NCBI RefSeq assembly: GCF_015207005.2
Contig: NZ_JADEXS020000001.1
Coordinates: 7,959,001 to 8,023,000, forward strand
Direction: 5' to 3'
Length of the DNA stretch: 64,000 nucleotides
From: Desmonostoc muscorum LEGE 12446
Lineage (GTDB): Bacteria > Cyanobacteriota > Cyanobacteriia > Cyanobacteriales > Nostocaceae
Positions 35,746 through 44,280 of this stretch are shown piece after piece. A program made the translations under genes and the position numbers. The notes beneath the pieces are model-generated. The model had not been told where the DNA came from and did not search any database. It saw only the letters and a program-made list of their open reading frames with translations. Position 1 is the first letter of the stretch. Each line of letters starts with the position of its first letter.

Positions 35746-36121
35746 CTACCAAGGCACGGTATTGATCGGCAGTCAAGGCATCATTTAGTTCATCGGCGTC
35801 GTTGACACGCACTTTTAAAAACCATCCTTCACCGTAAGGGTCATCTGTCACTAGTTCGGGGCCGTCAATCACAGCATCATTGCGTTCTACCACTGTGCCA
35901 GTCATAGGTGAATTCAGTGTTTCAACGGCTTTCACTGATTCAATAGTGCCAAAACTGTCTTCTTTTGTCAGTAAATCACCAATTTCTGGCAGTTCCACAA
36001 ATACGATATCACCCAATTGGTTTACGGCATACTCAGTAACACCAATGGTGGCAATATCGCCATCTAGTCGCACGTATTCATGAGAATCCAGGTATCTTAA
36101 ATCTTCAGGATATTCAGCCAT
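35735..36121 (-). CDS. gcvH: Glycine cleavage system H protein
   Basis: 128 residues, normal length. Lipoyl carrier that shuttles the aminomethyl group from P to T protein. The lipoylated lysine is K64 in [16 protein letters not shown]. The ending [20 protein letters not shown] is typical. Lipoate would be supplied by lipoyl synthase (lipA at 46796). Lies between gcvT (181 bp upstream) and gcvP. Confidence 0.96.
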   Translation of the reverse strand: MAEYPEDLRYLDSHEYVRLDGDIATIGVTEYAVNQLGDIVFVELPEIGDLLTKEDSFGTIESVKAVETLNSPMTGTVVERNDAVIDGPELVTDDPYGEGWFLKVRVNDADELNDALTADQYRALVEGE

Positions 36122-36302
36122 ATCACTTCCTCTCCCTTATCAAACAATTTATTGTCCCAATGGTCATCGAACCCATATCTGGTAATGAACCTGACTGTAG
36201 ATTGAGTAACTCACAAAAGCGGTGTTGAGCAATGACTGAAATTCAGTACTCGCAACTGGACACCACTGAAAACACATTATTCCTTAAAAACCTCAGCACT
36301 TA

Positions 36303-37439
36303 TCAGTTAGTTACACGATTTTTTGAGCGATAGAAGGGACGTTTAACTACAACTGCTGGGTAAGCTTTGCCGCGAATATCAACTTCTAATTGCTGACCAA
36401 CGGCTGCTAGCTTGGTGGGAACGTAGGCTAAAGCAATGGGATAACCAAGTGTGAGCGACAAAGTACCGCTGGTAACTTCTCCCAGAACTTTACCTGCTGA
36501 TAGAATTTGGTAGCCATGACGAGCAATGTTGCGTCCTTGGGTTTGCAAACCTACCAAGCGCCGCTGCACTCCCTCGGCTTTTTGCTGTTCCAAAACCGCC
36601 CTACCAATAAAATCGCCTTTGGTATCTAGGTGAACTAGCCAGCCCAAACCTGCTTCTAAGGGTGTGGTACTGTCATCGATGTCTTGTCCGTAAAGTGCCA
36701 TTGCTGCTTCTAGCCGCAGGGTATCTCTCGCACCGAGTCCACAAGGGATGACACCAGCGTTATGGAGACTTTGCCATAACTCTACTGCCACATCAGGATC
36801 TACCATCACCTCAAAGCCATCTTCTCCCGTGTAGCCTGTGCGGGCTATGAAGGCTGGTTTACCCAATACCGTTGCTTGGAGGTGACCGAATGCTTTGATT
36901 GCTTGTAAATCTTCTTGTACTAAAGGTTGGAGATATTTAATAGCTTTTGGCCCTTGCACGGCTATTAAGGCTTTTTCTGGTGAAAGGTCTTGGAATTGCA
37001 CCTGATTTTGATCGAGGTGTTGCAATAGCCATGCTTTGTCTTTGGCAGTGGTTGCTGCATTGACTATAATAAATACCCTCTGTTTACCAGTGGTATCTTC
37101 ACCTTGATGATAAACAATGATGTCGTCAATAATTCCCCCTTGGGGATTTAACAAGACGGTGTATTGTGCTTGACCAGGTTGCAACCGACTCAAGTCTGAG
37201 GGTACTAAAGACTGGAGTTGGGATATGAGGTTTTTCCCTTGGAGGGTAAATTTACCCATGTGGGAAATATCGAACATTCCGGCTGTATTTCTTACAGCTT
37301 CGTGTTCGCGGGTAATGCCACTAAATTGTACCGGCATTTCCCAACCACCAAAGCTGGTAAAGCGTGCTTTGAGTTCTACACCCAATTGATATAAAGCAGT
37401 TCGCGCCAAGGATTGGGCGTTGTCTTCTTGATTAGCCAC
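36303..37439 (-). CDS. gcvT: Aminomethyltransferase (glycine cleavage T protein)
   Basis: 378 residues. Transfers the methylene from aminomethyl-lipoyl-GcvH to tetrahydrofolate, releasing ammonia. Seen: MPVQFSGITREHEAVRNTAG and MFDISHMGKF at the start, IARTGYTGEDGFEVMV, LGARDTLRLEAAMALYGQD and a C-terminal GEVTSGTLSLTLGYPIALAY. First gene of the gcv operon. I saw no glycine riboswitch upstream; the region 37440-37600 contains only a palindromic repeat. Confidence 0.96.
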   Translation of the reverse strand: MANQEDNAQSLARTALYQLGVELKARFTSFGGWEMPVQFSGITREHEAVRNTAGMFDISHMGKFTLQGKNLISQLQSLVPSDLSRLQPGQAQYTVLLNPQGGIIDDIIVYHQGEDTTGKQRVFIIVNAATTAKDKAWLLQHLDQNQVQFQDLSPEKALIAVQGPKAIKYLQPLVQEDLQAIKAFGHLQATVLGKPAFIARTGYTGEDGFEVMVDPDVAVELWQSLHNAGVIPCGLGARDTLRLEAAMALYGQDIDDSTTPLEAGLGWLVHLDTKGDFIGRAVLEQQKAEGVQRRLVGLQTQGRNIARHGYQILSAGKVLGEVTSGTLSLTLGYPIALAYVPTKLAAVGQQLEVDIRGKAYPAVVVKRPFYRSKNRVTN

Positions 37440-37517
37440 AGGTATTTATGCGATCGCACCTCAACATCTATCTATCCTACGAGATGCTTTCCCCTTTGAG
37501 AGAATATCCTAACTCTT

Positions 37518-37545
37518 GTAGAGACGCGATTAATCGCGTCTCTAC
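37518..37545. repeat. 28-bp palindrome (gagacgcgattaatcgcgtctc family)
   Basis: Perfect palindrome with arms gtagagacgcgatt. Other members in the window: 15751-15782, 31763-31787 and 31797-31822 (inside a gene), 47731-47757, 59378-59399 and 60619-60683. Confidence 0.9.
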
Positions 37546-37614
37546 CTCACTCAACACTCTCTACAAGGTTTAATAGTTAATGGTGGAAATGTTGAGATTT
37601 GTTAATTTAACATT

Positions 37615-38109
37615 ATGAAGTATCGGCAAATACTAGCTAGCTTTGTTTTAGCTATAGCTCTTTTTGTTTTTCCCCTCTCGGCGCAGGCTGCAAGTTCTTC
37701 CAGTATTACCCGTTCTGCTGGAGACAACCTTCAAAGCAGGGATTACTCTGGTCAAAGTTTAATAGGGACTGAGTTTACCAACGTCGATTTAGAAAATGCT
37801 AACTTTAGCAATGCTGACTTACGCGGCGTTGTATTTAATGGTACTGTCTTAGAGGGAGTAAATCTGCATGGTGCAGATTTTACTAATGGCATAGCCTATC
37901 TGGCAAGATTTAAGAACGCTGATTTAAGTGATGCAGTCTTGAGTGAGGCAATGATGCTGCGTTCTATATTTGACAATGTTGATATTACTGGTGCTGATTT
38001 CACAAATGCAGTTTTAGATGGAACGCAAGTCAAAAAACTCTGCGTTAAGGCAAGTGGTGTCAATTCTAAAACTGGTGTGGATACCCGTGAGTCTTTAGGA
38101 TGTAAGTAG
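37615..38109 (+). CDS. Pentapeptide-repeat protein, probably thylakoid-lumenal or periplasmic
   Basis: 164 residues. Signal peptide residues 1-26 ([20 protein letters not shown]) with a clear AxA cleavage site. Residues about 50-135 are pentapeptide repeats of the A(D/N)LxX type ([47 protein letters not shown]), folding as a right-handed quadrilateral beta-helix. Two cysteines (KKLC, ESLGC) near the C-terminus could form a disulfide, which is consistent with export. Similar lumenal proteins exist in cyanobacteria and chloroplasts; function unclear. Divergent from gcvT. Confidence 0.88.
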   Translation: MKYRQILASFVLAIALFVFPLSAQAASSSSITRSAGDNLQSRDYSGQSLIGTEFTNVDLENANFSNADLRGVVFNGTVLEGVNLHGADFTNGIAYLARFKNADLSDAVLSEAMMLRSIFDNVDITGADFTNAVLDGTQVKKLCVKASGVNSKTGVDTRESLGCK

Positions 38110-38539
38110 AACTTTACCATACTCAGTGCTGTACATGGATAGCGGGGCGTTTAGCCCGTGCTGAGTGCTGAGTAAGAAAAAGAATACTCAGTACTTTTGC
38201 ACTCGGGTTTTTGCCCCGCCCCTTGTGGAGCCACTTGCTCATGGGGTTTCCCCCATGAGCAAGTGGCGTGGCGGAATCTTTTTGTCTTGAGTTGTTTGAT
38301 ACCCCGATGCCACTTGCTTTATGCCGGGAAACCCGTCCACCGTAGTGGCTCCCCCTTGTGGGCGGTTTTTCACGCTCTTTGCCGAGGCACTCGGAACTCA
38401 GCACTTTATAGTAGTATAAATGTACTCAATCAGTTCAATCGACAGATGAAAGATATAATTCTACAACAAATTGATTTCCAACAGTCAACAGCCAAAATTT
38501 CAGTACATTAATGGTGTTTAATTGTAGCGATCTGCCTAG
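38110..38539. other. Intergenic region with palindromic repeat block
   Basis: Contains several inverted repeats, the clearest at 38231-38266 (16-bp arms ccacttgctcatgggg). Both strands have open frames through it, but codons simply follow the palindromes and no homology is visible. I call no gene here. Confidence 0.6.
38231..38266. repeat. Inverted repeat, 16-bp arms
   Basis: Arms ccacttgctcatgggg and its complement around a 4-base loop (tttc). Part of a larger palindromic block 38150-38400 that is probably a dispersed element. Confidence 0.85.
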
Positions 38540-40894
38540 TTAAGCTACTATGTCCTGTGAATACAAATACTGCTGAAACCCGATAAATACTTCACTGATA
38601 TTCGCAACGCTCCCTAGTTCTTCAACAGCATCACGAACAGTATGATATTTCAACTCTAACAGTTGGGGTAATTTAGTGCGATCGAGTTCCCCCACCCCAG
38701 CTTTGATGTATTGTTCGAGTATAAAGTCGAGAAATTCTTGCTGTTTGCCGATATAGCGCGAGAAAATTAATGATTTGTGAGCGAGGACACGCTCTCGGCG
38801 GCTTATAGGTGGTGAGGCATAGGCGATATAAGCCAGCACATCATATAAATCGCTTTTCTGGGCATCAATCAGGCGACTAATTTCTGTGAGTTGTTCTTCC
38901 CCGTAGCCCTTCTCTGCCAGTCCTTCTAATAAAGCTCTACGGGTGTCAGGGCGACTCCAGATTGCTCTTAATTCGTCTTCATCTGTGAATAGTTCAGGAA
39001 TTTCACCAAAGAGACGTTGCACAAATTCTGCGGCGCTCATAGGTCTACCGTCCGGACTCCAGAAGCTGGTGGATATTCGGTGCTGGAGAGTTCGTTCTTT
39101 ACCATCAGCGAGTTTGATTTTGATGGTTTTGGGGTTGGGAACTTCTGCAATTTCGTTTCTATTTTTGCCTCTATTTATACCACTATCTGTTGTAGAGTCG
39201 TTGTATGCGCCTGATTGCTCTCCCCCTCTGGCAATTTTGACGAGAACAGGTTCCTGGGGTTCACCATCCCATTCAGGATCGTTGAAGTGTTCGTAGGCTT
39301 TGACGAAATCATAAATAGTGAAGTAGTCTTTCCCTTCAAATAGGCGAGTACCGCGACCGATTATTTGCTTAAATTCAATCATTGAGTTGATGGGACGCAT
39401 CAACACAATGTTACGAACATTCCGAGCATCAACCCCAGTGGATAGTTTGTGGGAAGTTGTGAGAATGGTAGGAATATTCTTCTCATTGTCTTGAAAGTTG
39501 CTGAGGTGTTGTTCGCCTAGTTTCCCATCATCTGCGGTGACGCGGACACAGTAATTAGGGTTACTGCTAATCTTCATTTGGTTGATTAAATCTCGCACAG
39601 CTAAAGCGTGGGGTTGGTTGGCGCAAAACACCAGAGTTTTTTGATTTTGGTCGATTTCTTCCATGAACAGCTGCACCCGGTAGCGTTCACGATCGGCAAT
39701 TTCAATGATGCGGTTGAAGTCGTCTTCAGTGTAGGTTCTGGCTTCGTCTACTGCACCTTCGATCAGTTCATCTTCGGTGCTGTAAATATATTCATCTAGG
39801 TTAGTTTCGATTTGCCTGACTTTAAAGGGAGTAAGAAACCCGTCGTTGATGCCGTCTTTGAGGGCGTAGGTATAGACTGGCTCACCAAAGTAGGCGTAGG
39901 TGTCTGCATTATATTTTCGTTTAGGAGTGGCGGTGAGTCCCAGTTGTACTGCTGGGGAGAAGTATTCTAAAATGCCCCGCCAGGTGCTTTCGTCACTGGC
40001 TCCGCCTCGGTGACATTCATCAATGATGATGAAGTCAAAGAAGTCGGGGGGATAGTCGCTGAATTTGGGCGTAGGATTGCCAGCCTCGTCCCGTCCGGTC
40101 ATAAAAGTCTGGAAAATCGTAAAAAAGATACTGCCATTTTTGGGGACTCGACCCCGTTTTTTGATGGCTTCGGGGTCGATGCGGACGAGGGCATCGTCGG
40201 GGAAGGCAGAGAATGAGTTATAGGCTTGGTTGGCTAAGATATTGCGATCGCTTAAAAACAAAATTCGCGGACGACGGGTAGGTTTTCTGCTAAGATTCCA
40301 ACGGCTTTGAAAGAGTTTCCAGGCGAGTTGGAAGGCGATGAAGGTTTTACCTGTGCCTGTTGCCATTGTTAACAAAATCCGGTTTTTTCCTTGGCAGATT
40401 GCTTCTAGAACGTGTTTAATGGCATTGTGTTGATAATAACGGGCTTCCCATGTGCCACTTTTGTCTTCAAAGGGGATGGCAGCAAAGCGATCGCGCCACT
40501 CATTATTTTCGCTAAAGGTCGCTTCCCACAGTTGATCCGGGGTGGGATATTGGTTGATGTAGCCTTCTGCCCCTGTGTGCATATCTACTTGGTAGATGCC
40601 GATGCCATTTGTGGAGTAGGCGAATCGAGTCTGCAACTTTTCGGCGTATTTTTTGGCTTGCCCTAAACCTTCTGTATCTCGTAAGTCGCGTTTTTTCGCT
40701 TCGATGACGGCGAGTTTTTCACCACGATAAACCAGGACATAATCGGCGATGTCTGATTGAGCGCGTTTACCATTGCCAACTAAGCGACCAGGGGCAATAA
40801 CTTCGCGGCGGATGCGACTATCTTCAATAACTCCCCAGCCTGCGGTTTTGAGTGCGGGGTCAATTAGTTCGGCACGGGTTTCGGCTTCGTTCAT
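38540..40894 (-). CDS. hsdR: Type I restriction endonuclease subunit R
   Basis: I place the start at ATG 40894 (MNEAETRAELIDPALKTAGW), giving about 784 residues; the open frame extends to 41050, but the extra codons are not family-like. N-terminal nuclease domain with YRGEKLAVIEAKKRDLRD (core E and K), then SF2 translocase motifs: Walker A TMATGTGKTFIAFQ (about residue 175), FIIIDECHRGGASDES (DEAH-like) and QIIGRGTRLFEG (motif VI). The size suits the EcoAI-like subgroup. Works with HsdM and HsdS to translocate and cut unmethylated DNA. hsdMS lie on the same strand 2 kb upstream, separated by an oppositely oriented two-gene cassette. Confidence 0.93.
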   Translation of the reverse strand: MNEAETRAELIDPALKTAGWGVIEDSRIRREVIAPGRLVGNGKRAQSDIADYVLVYRGEKLAVIEAKKRDLRDTEGLGQAKKYAEKLQTRFAYSTNGIGIYQVDMHTGAEGYINQYPTPDQLWEATFSENNEWRDRFAAIPFEDKSGTWEARYYQHNAIKHVLEAICQGKNRILLTMATGTGKTFIAFQLAWKLFQSRWNLSRKPTRRPRILFLSDRNILANQAYNSFSAFPDDALVRIDPEAIKKRGRVPKNGSIFFTIFQTFMTGRDEAGNPTPKFSDYPPDFFDFIIIDECHRGGASDESTWRGILEYFSPAVQLGLTATPKRKYNADTYAYFGEPVYTYALKDGINDGFLTPFKVRQIETNLDEYIYSTEDELIEGAVDEARTYTEDDFNRIIEIADRERYRVQLFMEEIDQNQKTLVFCANQPHALAVRDLINQMKISSNPNYCVRVTADDGKLGEQHLSNFQDNEKNIPTILTTSHKLSTGVDARNVRNIVLMRPINSMIEFKQIIGRGTRLFEGKDYFTIYDFVKAYEHFNDPEWDGEPQEPVLVKIARGGEQSGAYNDSTTDSGINRGKNRNEIAEVPNPKTIKIKLADGKERTLQHRISTSFWSPDGRPMSAAEFVQRLFGEIPELFTDEDELRAIWSRPDTRRALLEGLAEKGYGEEQLTEISRLIDAQKSDLYDVLAYIAYASPPISRRERVLAHKSLIFSRYIGKQQEFLDFILEQYIKAGVGELDRTKLPQLLELKYHTVRDAVEELGSVANISEVFIGFQQYLYSQDIVA

Positions 40895-40907
40895 ATTTCG
40901 CTCATCT

Positions 40908-40996
40908 CGATTTGCGATAAAACACTTTTTTTGCTTGTTCTGCAAGGGTTTGAGGATTTGAGGGCTACTAAGATCGATTTGCGATAAAACACTTTT
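40908..40996. promoter_or_regulatory. Pair of 22-bp direct repeats upstream of hsdR
   Basis: The same 22 bp (cgatttgcgataaaacac plus tttt) occur at 40908-40929 and 40975-40996, spaced by 67 bp, just before the chosen hsdR start. They could be operator sites in the divergent spacer between hsdR and the cassette, or the trace of a local duplication. Confidence 0.4.
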
Positions 40997-41319
40997 ATGC
41001 CCAAAAAGGGAGATAGCCAGCATAACGGGTAGAGCTTGATTCAGATTCATCTGTCTTGATCAAGCCAGCTTCTTTAGTTGCTCCTATGATGTGGGAAACG
41101 GTTTCTACATATCCCGTAGCGTTTGGTTAGACAATTCGTTGATTTTTGACATACAACAGGCAAAAACGCTGGTAGCAGCTATGATGTCAGCAAAATGTGA
41201 AAGCCCAGAAATTTTACAGATTTTGTTTAGCATTTGTAGTAAATTAATGCTAGTAGTCTAGTAACTAAGTTATTAAGTATACAATTGAATTTGTTTTTAT
41301 ATCCAAAAAGCAAAGGGTA
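40997..41319. other. Divergent spacer between hsdR and the cassette
   Basis: AT-rich, no gene seen. It must hold promoters for hsdR (minus) and for the cassette gene at 41320 (plus). I could not place them. Confidence 0.5.
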
Positions 41320-41733
41320 ATGTATTCAAAACACTTCCCCGATGACTGTCCTCCATCGCAATCTGATATTGCATCGGGAGAGTTTTACAGGTTTATTAAC
41401 AAGGCTCATGAAACACCCCAACCACAAGATTTCTTATCTTGGCGACAAGAAAATCCAAATAAGGAATGTCCTGCGAGTATATCTGAATGTCAAGTCTGTG
41501 GTTTATCAATTCATTCATCATTGGATGATGCAAAAAATCTATCTCTGAGAATTCCGCGTTTTAAGAAGATGAAAATAGCTAAGGGTAGTTTGAGCGAGGA
41601 ACTAGGAAGAATACAACATACTCCGTCAAGGAATGAAAAATCACATCATACTTGGTGGATACCAGAGAATACAGAACCTTATAAGGTGTTTGAGATAATT
41701 GATTTAAAACAACAAGATTCTAATAAAATATAA
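41320..41733 (+). CDS. Hypothetical protein, first gene of cassette in R-M locus
   Basis: 137 residues, family not named by me. Features: N-terminal MYSKHFPDDCPPSQSDIASG, a central ECQVCGLSIHSSLDDAKNL (CxxC, which might bind metal with other Cys/His residues), a basic patch (RFKKMKIAKG) and a C-terminal SHHTWWIPENTEPYKVFEI. Nine bp before the next gene, so both form an operon. Direction is opposite to the hsd genes. Low GC and AT-rich codons compared with the core genes suggest transfer. Role unknown; its location argues for defence. Confidence 0.7.
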   Translation: MYSKHFPDDCPPSQSDIASGEFYRFINKAHETPQPQDFLSWRQENPNKECPASISECQVCGLSIHSSLDDAKNLSLRIPRFKKMKIAKGSLSEELGRIQHTPSRNEKSHHTWWIPENTEPYKVFEIIDLKQQDSNKI

Positions 41734-41742
41734 GTTATAAAC

Positions 41743-42948
41743 ATGAGTTTTTTGCCGGAACGAACAATACTAGGACAGCTTGAAATTATAGAAGTCTACG
41801 ACTTTTATGATAAGCCAGTGTTGTTTTCCTGTAAAAATAAATCGGGATTAATTTTTATTGTAATTTGTGTAGATAGTTCTGATGTTGCTGAGATATGGTT
41901 ATATGCTCCCATGTCTTCATCTAGATTTCAAAACCTAGCTCAGGGTAAATTTGAGCTTAGAGATATATTTAATAATACAGAAGATGGTTTTGTATATCAT
42001 GTAGAAATCCCTTATGAAGAAGGGATGAATGTTGTTGTAAAAACTGTTAATTGCAATGAAATTCCAGATGAATATTTGCCAGGATTAGGGCAAGTTATTC
42101 AGGCTGAAGATAATTGCAATCATACTAATATTGAAACGGTTTCTATTCAAAAAAGAAGAGAAATAATTAATTTTGTTTTACAGTTTCCAGAGGAAGAGAT
42201 TACAGAAGCTCCTGTGGGTGATTTAGGGTTAATTTTATCTTCATTACAAGAAACAATTGATGCTATCGGTCAAATCAAGCTAGGTAAATCAGAAAGCCAC
42301 ATAATACAACCAGAAGTAAAGCAAAAGACTCAAGTTGTTATGTCTGGTGTATTTAGTGGCTCATTTGGAATGCGCCTGGAAGGAACTGTATATGCAGAAG
42401 ATAGTTTAGGTTTAGGAGAGTCTTTCTTAGGGCAATGCTTAAAAGAATTTATACAGTTAATAAATCTTGGGGCAAATACAGAGGAATTGCCAGCTAAATT
42501 AAATGTATTAAAAAAGAAAACAGCTTTTAAATATACTGAGTTTTTAACAGCTTTAACTAGAATTGGAATAAGTAAATTACACATAGATTGGGCTTCTCCT
42601 GGTCAAAAGGTACAAATGGGAGAAATAGAACAAGAAACTGTATTTAAAGTTCTTGATGTTATCAAGAATACTAAGTTAAGAGCAGAAACAGAAATTTGTG
42701 TAAATGTAAAATTGACTCAGATTAGTTACAGTAGTAAAACATTAACTTTACAAGAAGTCGGTTCTAAGAAAAAATACAAATGCTTGATAGCAGATTCGGC
42801 TATGAAAGATGTAGAAACTATTAGCAGAAATAGAGTTTATGTAGCCACTATTCAAGAGTATGTTATTGTATCTACTGTTCTGAATAAGGAAAAGCACGAA
42901 TATGAATTATTAAGTTTAAAGTTAGAAGCAGAATCAGAAAATATATAA
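41743..42948 (+). CDS. DUF6575-like protein, second gene of cassette
   Basis: 401 residues. The N-terminal ~120 residues (ILGQLEIIEVYDFYDKPVLF, SCKNKSGLIFIVICVD, EIWLYAPMSSSRFQNLAQGK) match my recollection of DUF6575. The middle (IQKRREIINFVLQFPEEEIT onwards) is mixed alpha/beta, and the C-terminal region (LTLQEVGSKKKYKCLIADSA) looks like a small beta-barrel. No nuclease, ATPase or methylase motif is visible. AT-rich like the previous gene. It ends 37 bp from the stop of hsdS (convergent). Probably an accessory or independent defence component; this is inference from position. Confidence 0.65.
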   Translation: MSFLPERTILGQLEIIEVYDFYDKPVLFSCKNKSGLIFIVICVDSSDVAEIWLYAPMSSSRFQNLAQGKFELRDIFNNTEDGFVYHVEIPYEEGMNVVVKTVNCNEIPDEYLPGLGQVIQAEDNCNHTNIETVSIQKRREIINFVLQFPEEEITEAPVGDLGLILSSLQETIDAIGQIKLGKSESHIIQPEVKQKTQVVMSGVFSGSFGMRLEGTVYAEDSLGLGESFLGQCLKEFIQLINLGANTEELPAKLNVLKKKTAFKYTEFLTALTRIGISKLHIDWASPGQKVQMGEIEQETVFKVLDVIKNTKLRAETEICVNVKLTQISYSSKTLTLQEVGSKKKYKCLIADSAMKDVETISRNRVYVATIQEYVIVSTVLNKEKHEYELLSLKLEAESENI

Positions 42949-42984
42949 ACTTGAGATCGTTGCTTTATTGCGTTAAATAATCTT

Positions 42985-44280
42985 TCATGCTGCAATTTCC
43001 TCTTTAGCAGTTTTAGGGGTGTCTGCGGTGAGTTCGCCAGTGAAGGCTTTTTGCAGGATCGATTGTTTGAGTTCATTGAGTGCAGTGATTTTTTGTGTGT
43101 AAATCGCTTCGAGACGTTGACTTTCAGTGGCTATCTCGTTAATGTTTGCAACAATAGCTTTTTGCTCTGAAAATTTAGGAAAACTAATTGTGATTGATGA
43201 AAGCCCCTGTTGGTTAAGACTACTAATGCTAATTCCGCCACCACTTTCTATTAGCTGTTTTCGGATATGCCTAGATTTTAGAGAGTAGACTATAAACTGG
43301 GGATAAATATTCTCACTTTCTATGCGAATTCTAATTGTGAAGCCAGAGTGTGAGGTTTTTTGAGATAGATCACCTGCTAGTACACAACGCCCTATTAATT
43401 CTTTATTGCCATTGGAACGAACAGTTAATATATCTCCTTTGCGAAGGATATCTATTTCCTTTAACTCTGCATCTATGGTCACGGAATCTAATTGATCTTC
43501 CTGAATCCAAAAATAGTTTTGAAAATCTTTAACGCCGACAATCTTGATTGACTCACCTTTACTACTTTTTGTGAAGTTTAGACCATTTCTAAAAGTTGCT
43601 ATATCTCCTAACTTTTTCTCTGTCCACCCTTTGCCTTTCTTGGTAAAGATGGCGTTTAGATAGCTTTCAAATAGTTCGCTGGCATTGGTGAGGTTTTTTT
43701 CGGTGTTTGCGATCGCTCTATCAATCCCCTCAAACGCCTCATTCAGATTATCTGCTATAGCTTTTTGCTCAACTATAGTTGGAGGGAATCGAATTGATAT
43801 AGCACCTAATTTATTTGGAGATGTATGTCGAACTTTAACTCCTGAAGCACTACTTTGAACTGCTGCTCTAAATTCTTGAGTGTTGAACAGATGAAAGAAA
43901 AAATCGTTATGCCAGTCAATTCCATCAAAAACTTGTACAAGTCCAAGACGTTGATTGTGTAGAAATCTGTTTGACTCAGGAACAATTAGAGGGCTGCCAA
44001 GAAGTCCAGGAGCTTGTTCTGTCATGGCGAAAAGGAAATCACCTTTCTTGAGAATAAAACCATTAGGAATTTTGCCAATATAATATTTTGTCTTTTCACC
44101 TTGCTCACGATATCCACCACTCTCATAGAAGGAGCCTGGTGTGAGTAATACATAATCAGATTCTTCAGAAGTAAAAAATTGGCTCTTAAAAGCAAACCCA
44201 TGCTTTATCAAGCAAATCTCTCCTAATTTCTTTTCAATCCATCCTTTTGGTAATGTTTTACTATTCATTCTCAACGACAT
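42985..44280 (-). CDS. hsdS: Type I restriction specificity subunit S
   Basis: 431 residues with the two-repeat HsdS design. First target-recognition domain begins LPKGWIEKKLGEICLIKHGF; a coiled-coil conserved region follows (EQKAIADNLNEAFEGIDRAI); the second domain starts GKGWTEKKLGDIATFRNGLN and ends with EQKAIVANINEIATESQRLE plus a coiled coil. It determines the bipartite DNA site for both methylation and cleavage. Its start overlaps the end of hsdM by 10 bp, so the two are co-translated. The recognised sequence cannot be predicted. Confidence 0.93.
   Translation of the reverse strand: MSLRMNSKTLPKGWIEKKLGEICLIKHGFAFKSQFFTSEESDYVLLTPGSFYESGGYREQGEKTKYYIGKIPNGFILKKGDFLFAMTEQAPGLLGSPLIVPESNRFLHNQRLGLVQVFDGIDWHNDFFFHLFNTQEFRAAVQSSASGVKVRHTSPNKLGAISIRFPPTIVEQKAIADNLNEAFEGIDRAIANTEKNLTNASELFESYLNAIFTKKGKGWTEKKLGDIATFRNGLNFTKSSKGESIKIVGVKDFQNYFWIQEDQLDSVTIDAELKEIDILRKGDILTVRSNGNKELIGRCVLAGDLSQKTSHSGFTIRIRIESENIYPQFIVYSLKSRHIRKQLIESGGGISISSLNQQGLSSITISFPKFSEQKAIVANINEIATESQRLEAIYTQKITALNELKQSILQKAFTGELTADTPKTAKEEIAA

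Noticed and set aside
37440..37614. Glycine riboswitch upstream of gcvT
   Set aside because: No conserved aptamer sequence visible; the region is mostly a palindromic repeat.
38123..38511. ORFs of about 100 codons on both strands
   Set aside because: They follow palindromic repeats, and no family-like segment is seen.
40895..41050. Longer HsdR N-terminus from the Met at 41050
   Set aside because: The extra 52 codons do not resemble HsdR and cover the direct repeats; MNEAETRAELIDPAL at 40894 is the family start.
41126..41170. Possible second CAST end (tagacaattcgttgatttttgacatac)
   Set aside because: Only loosely resembles the gacaaataatttgtcg sites and has no TGT terminus or repeated copies.
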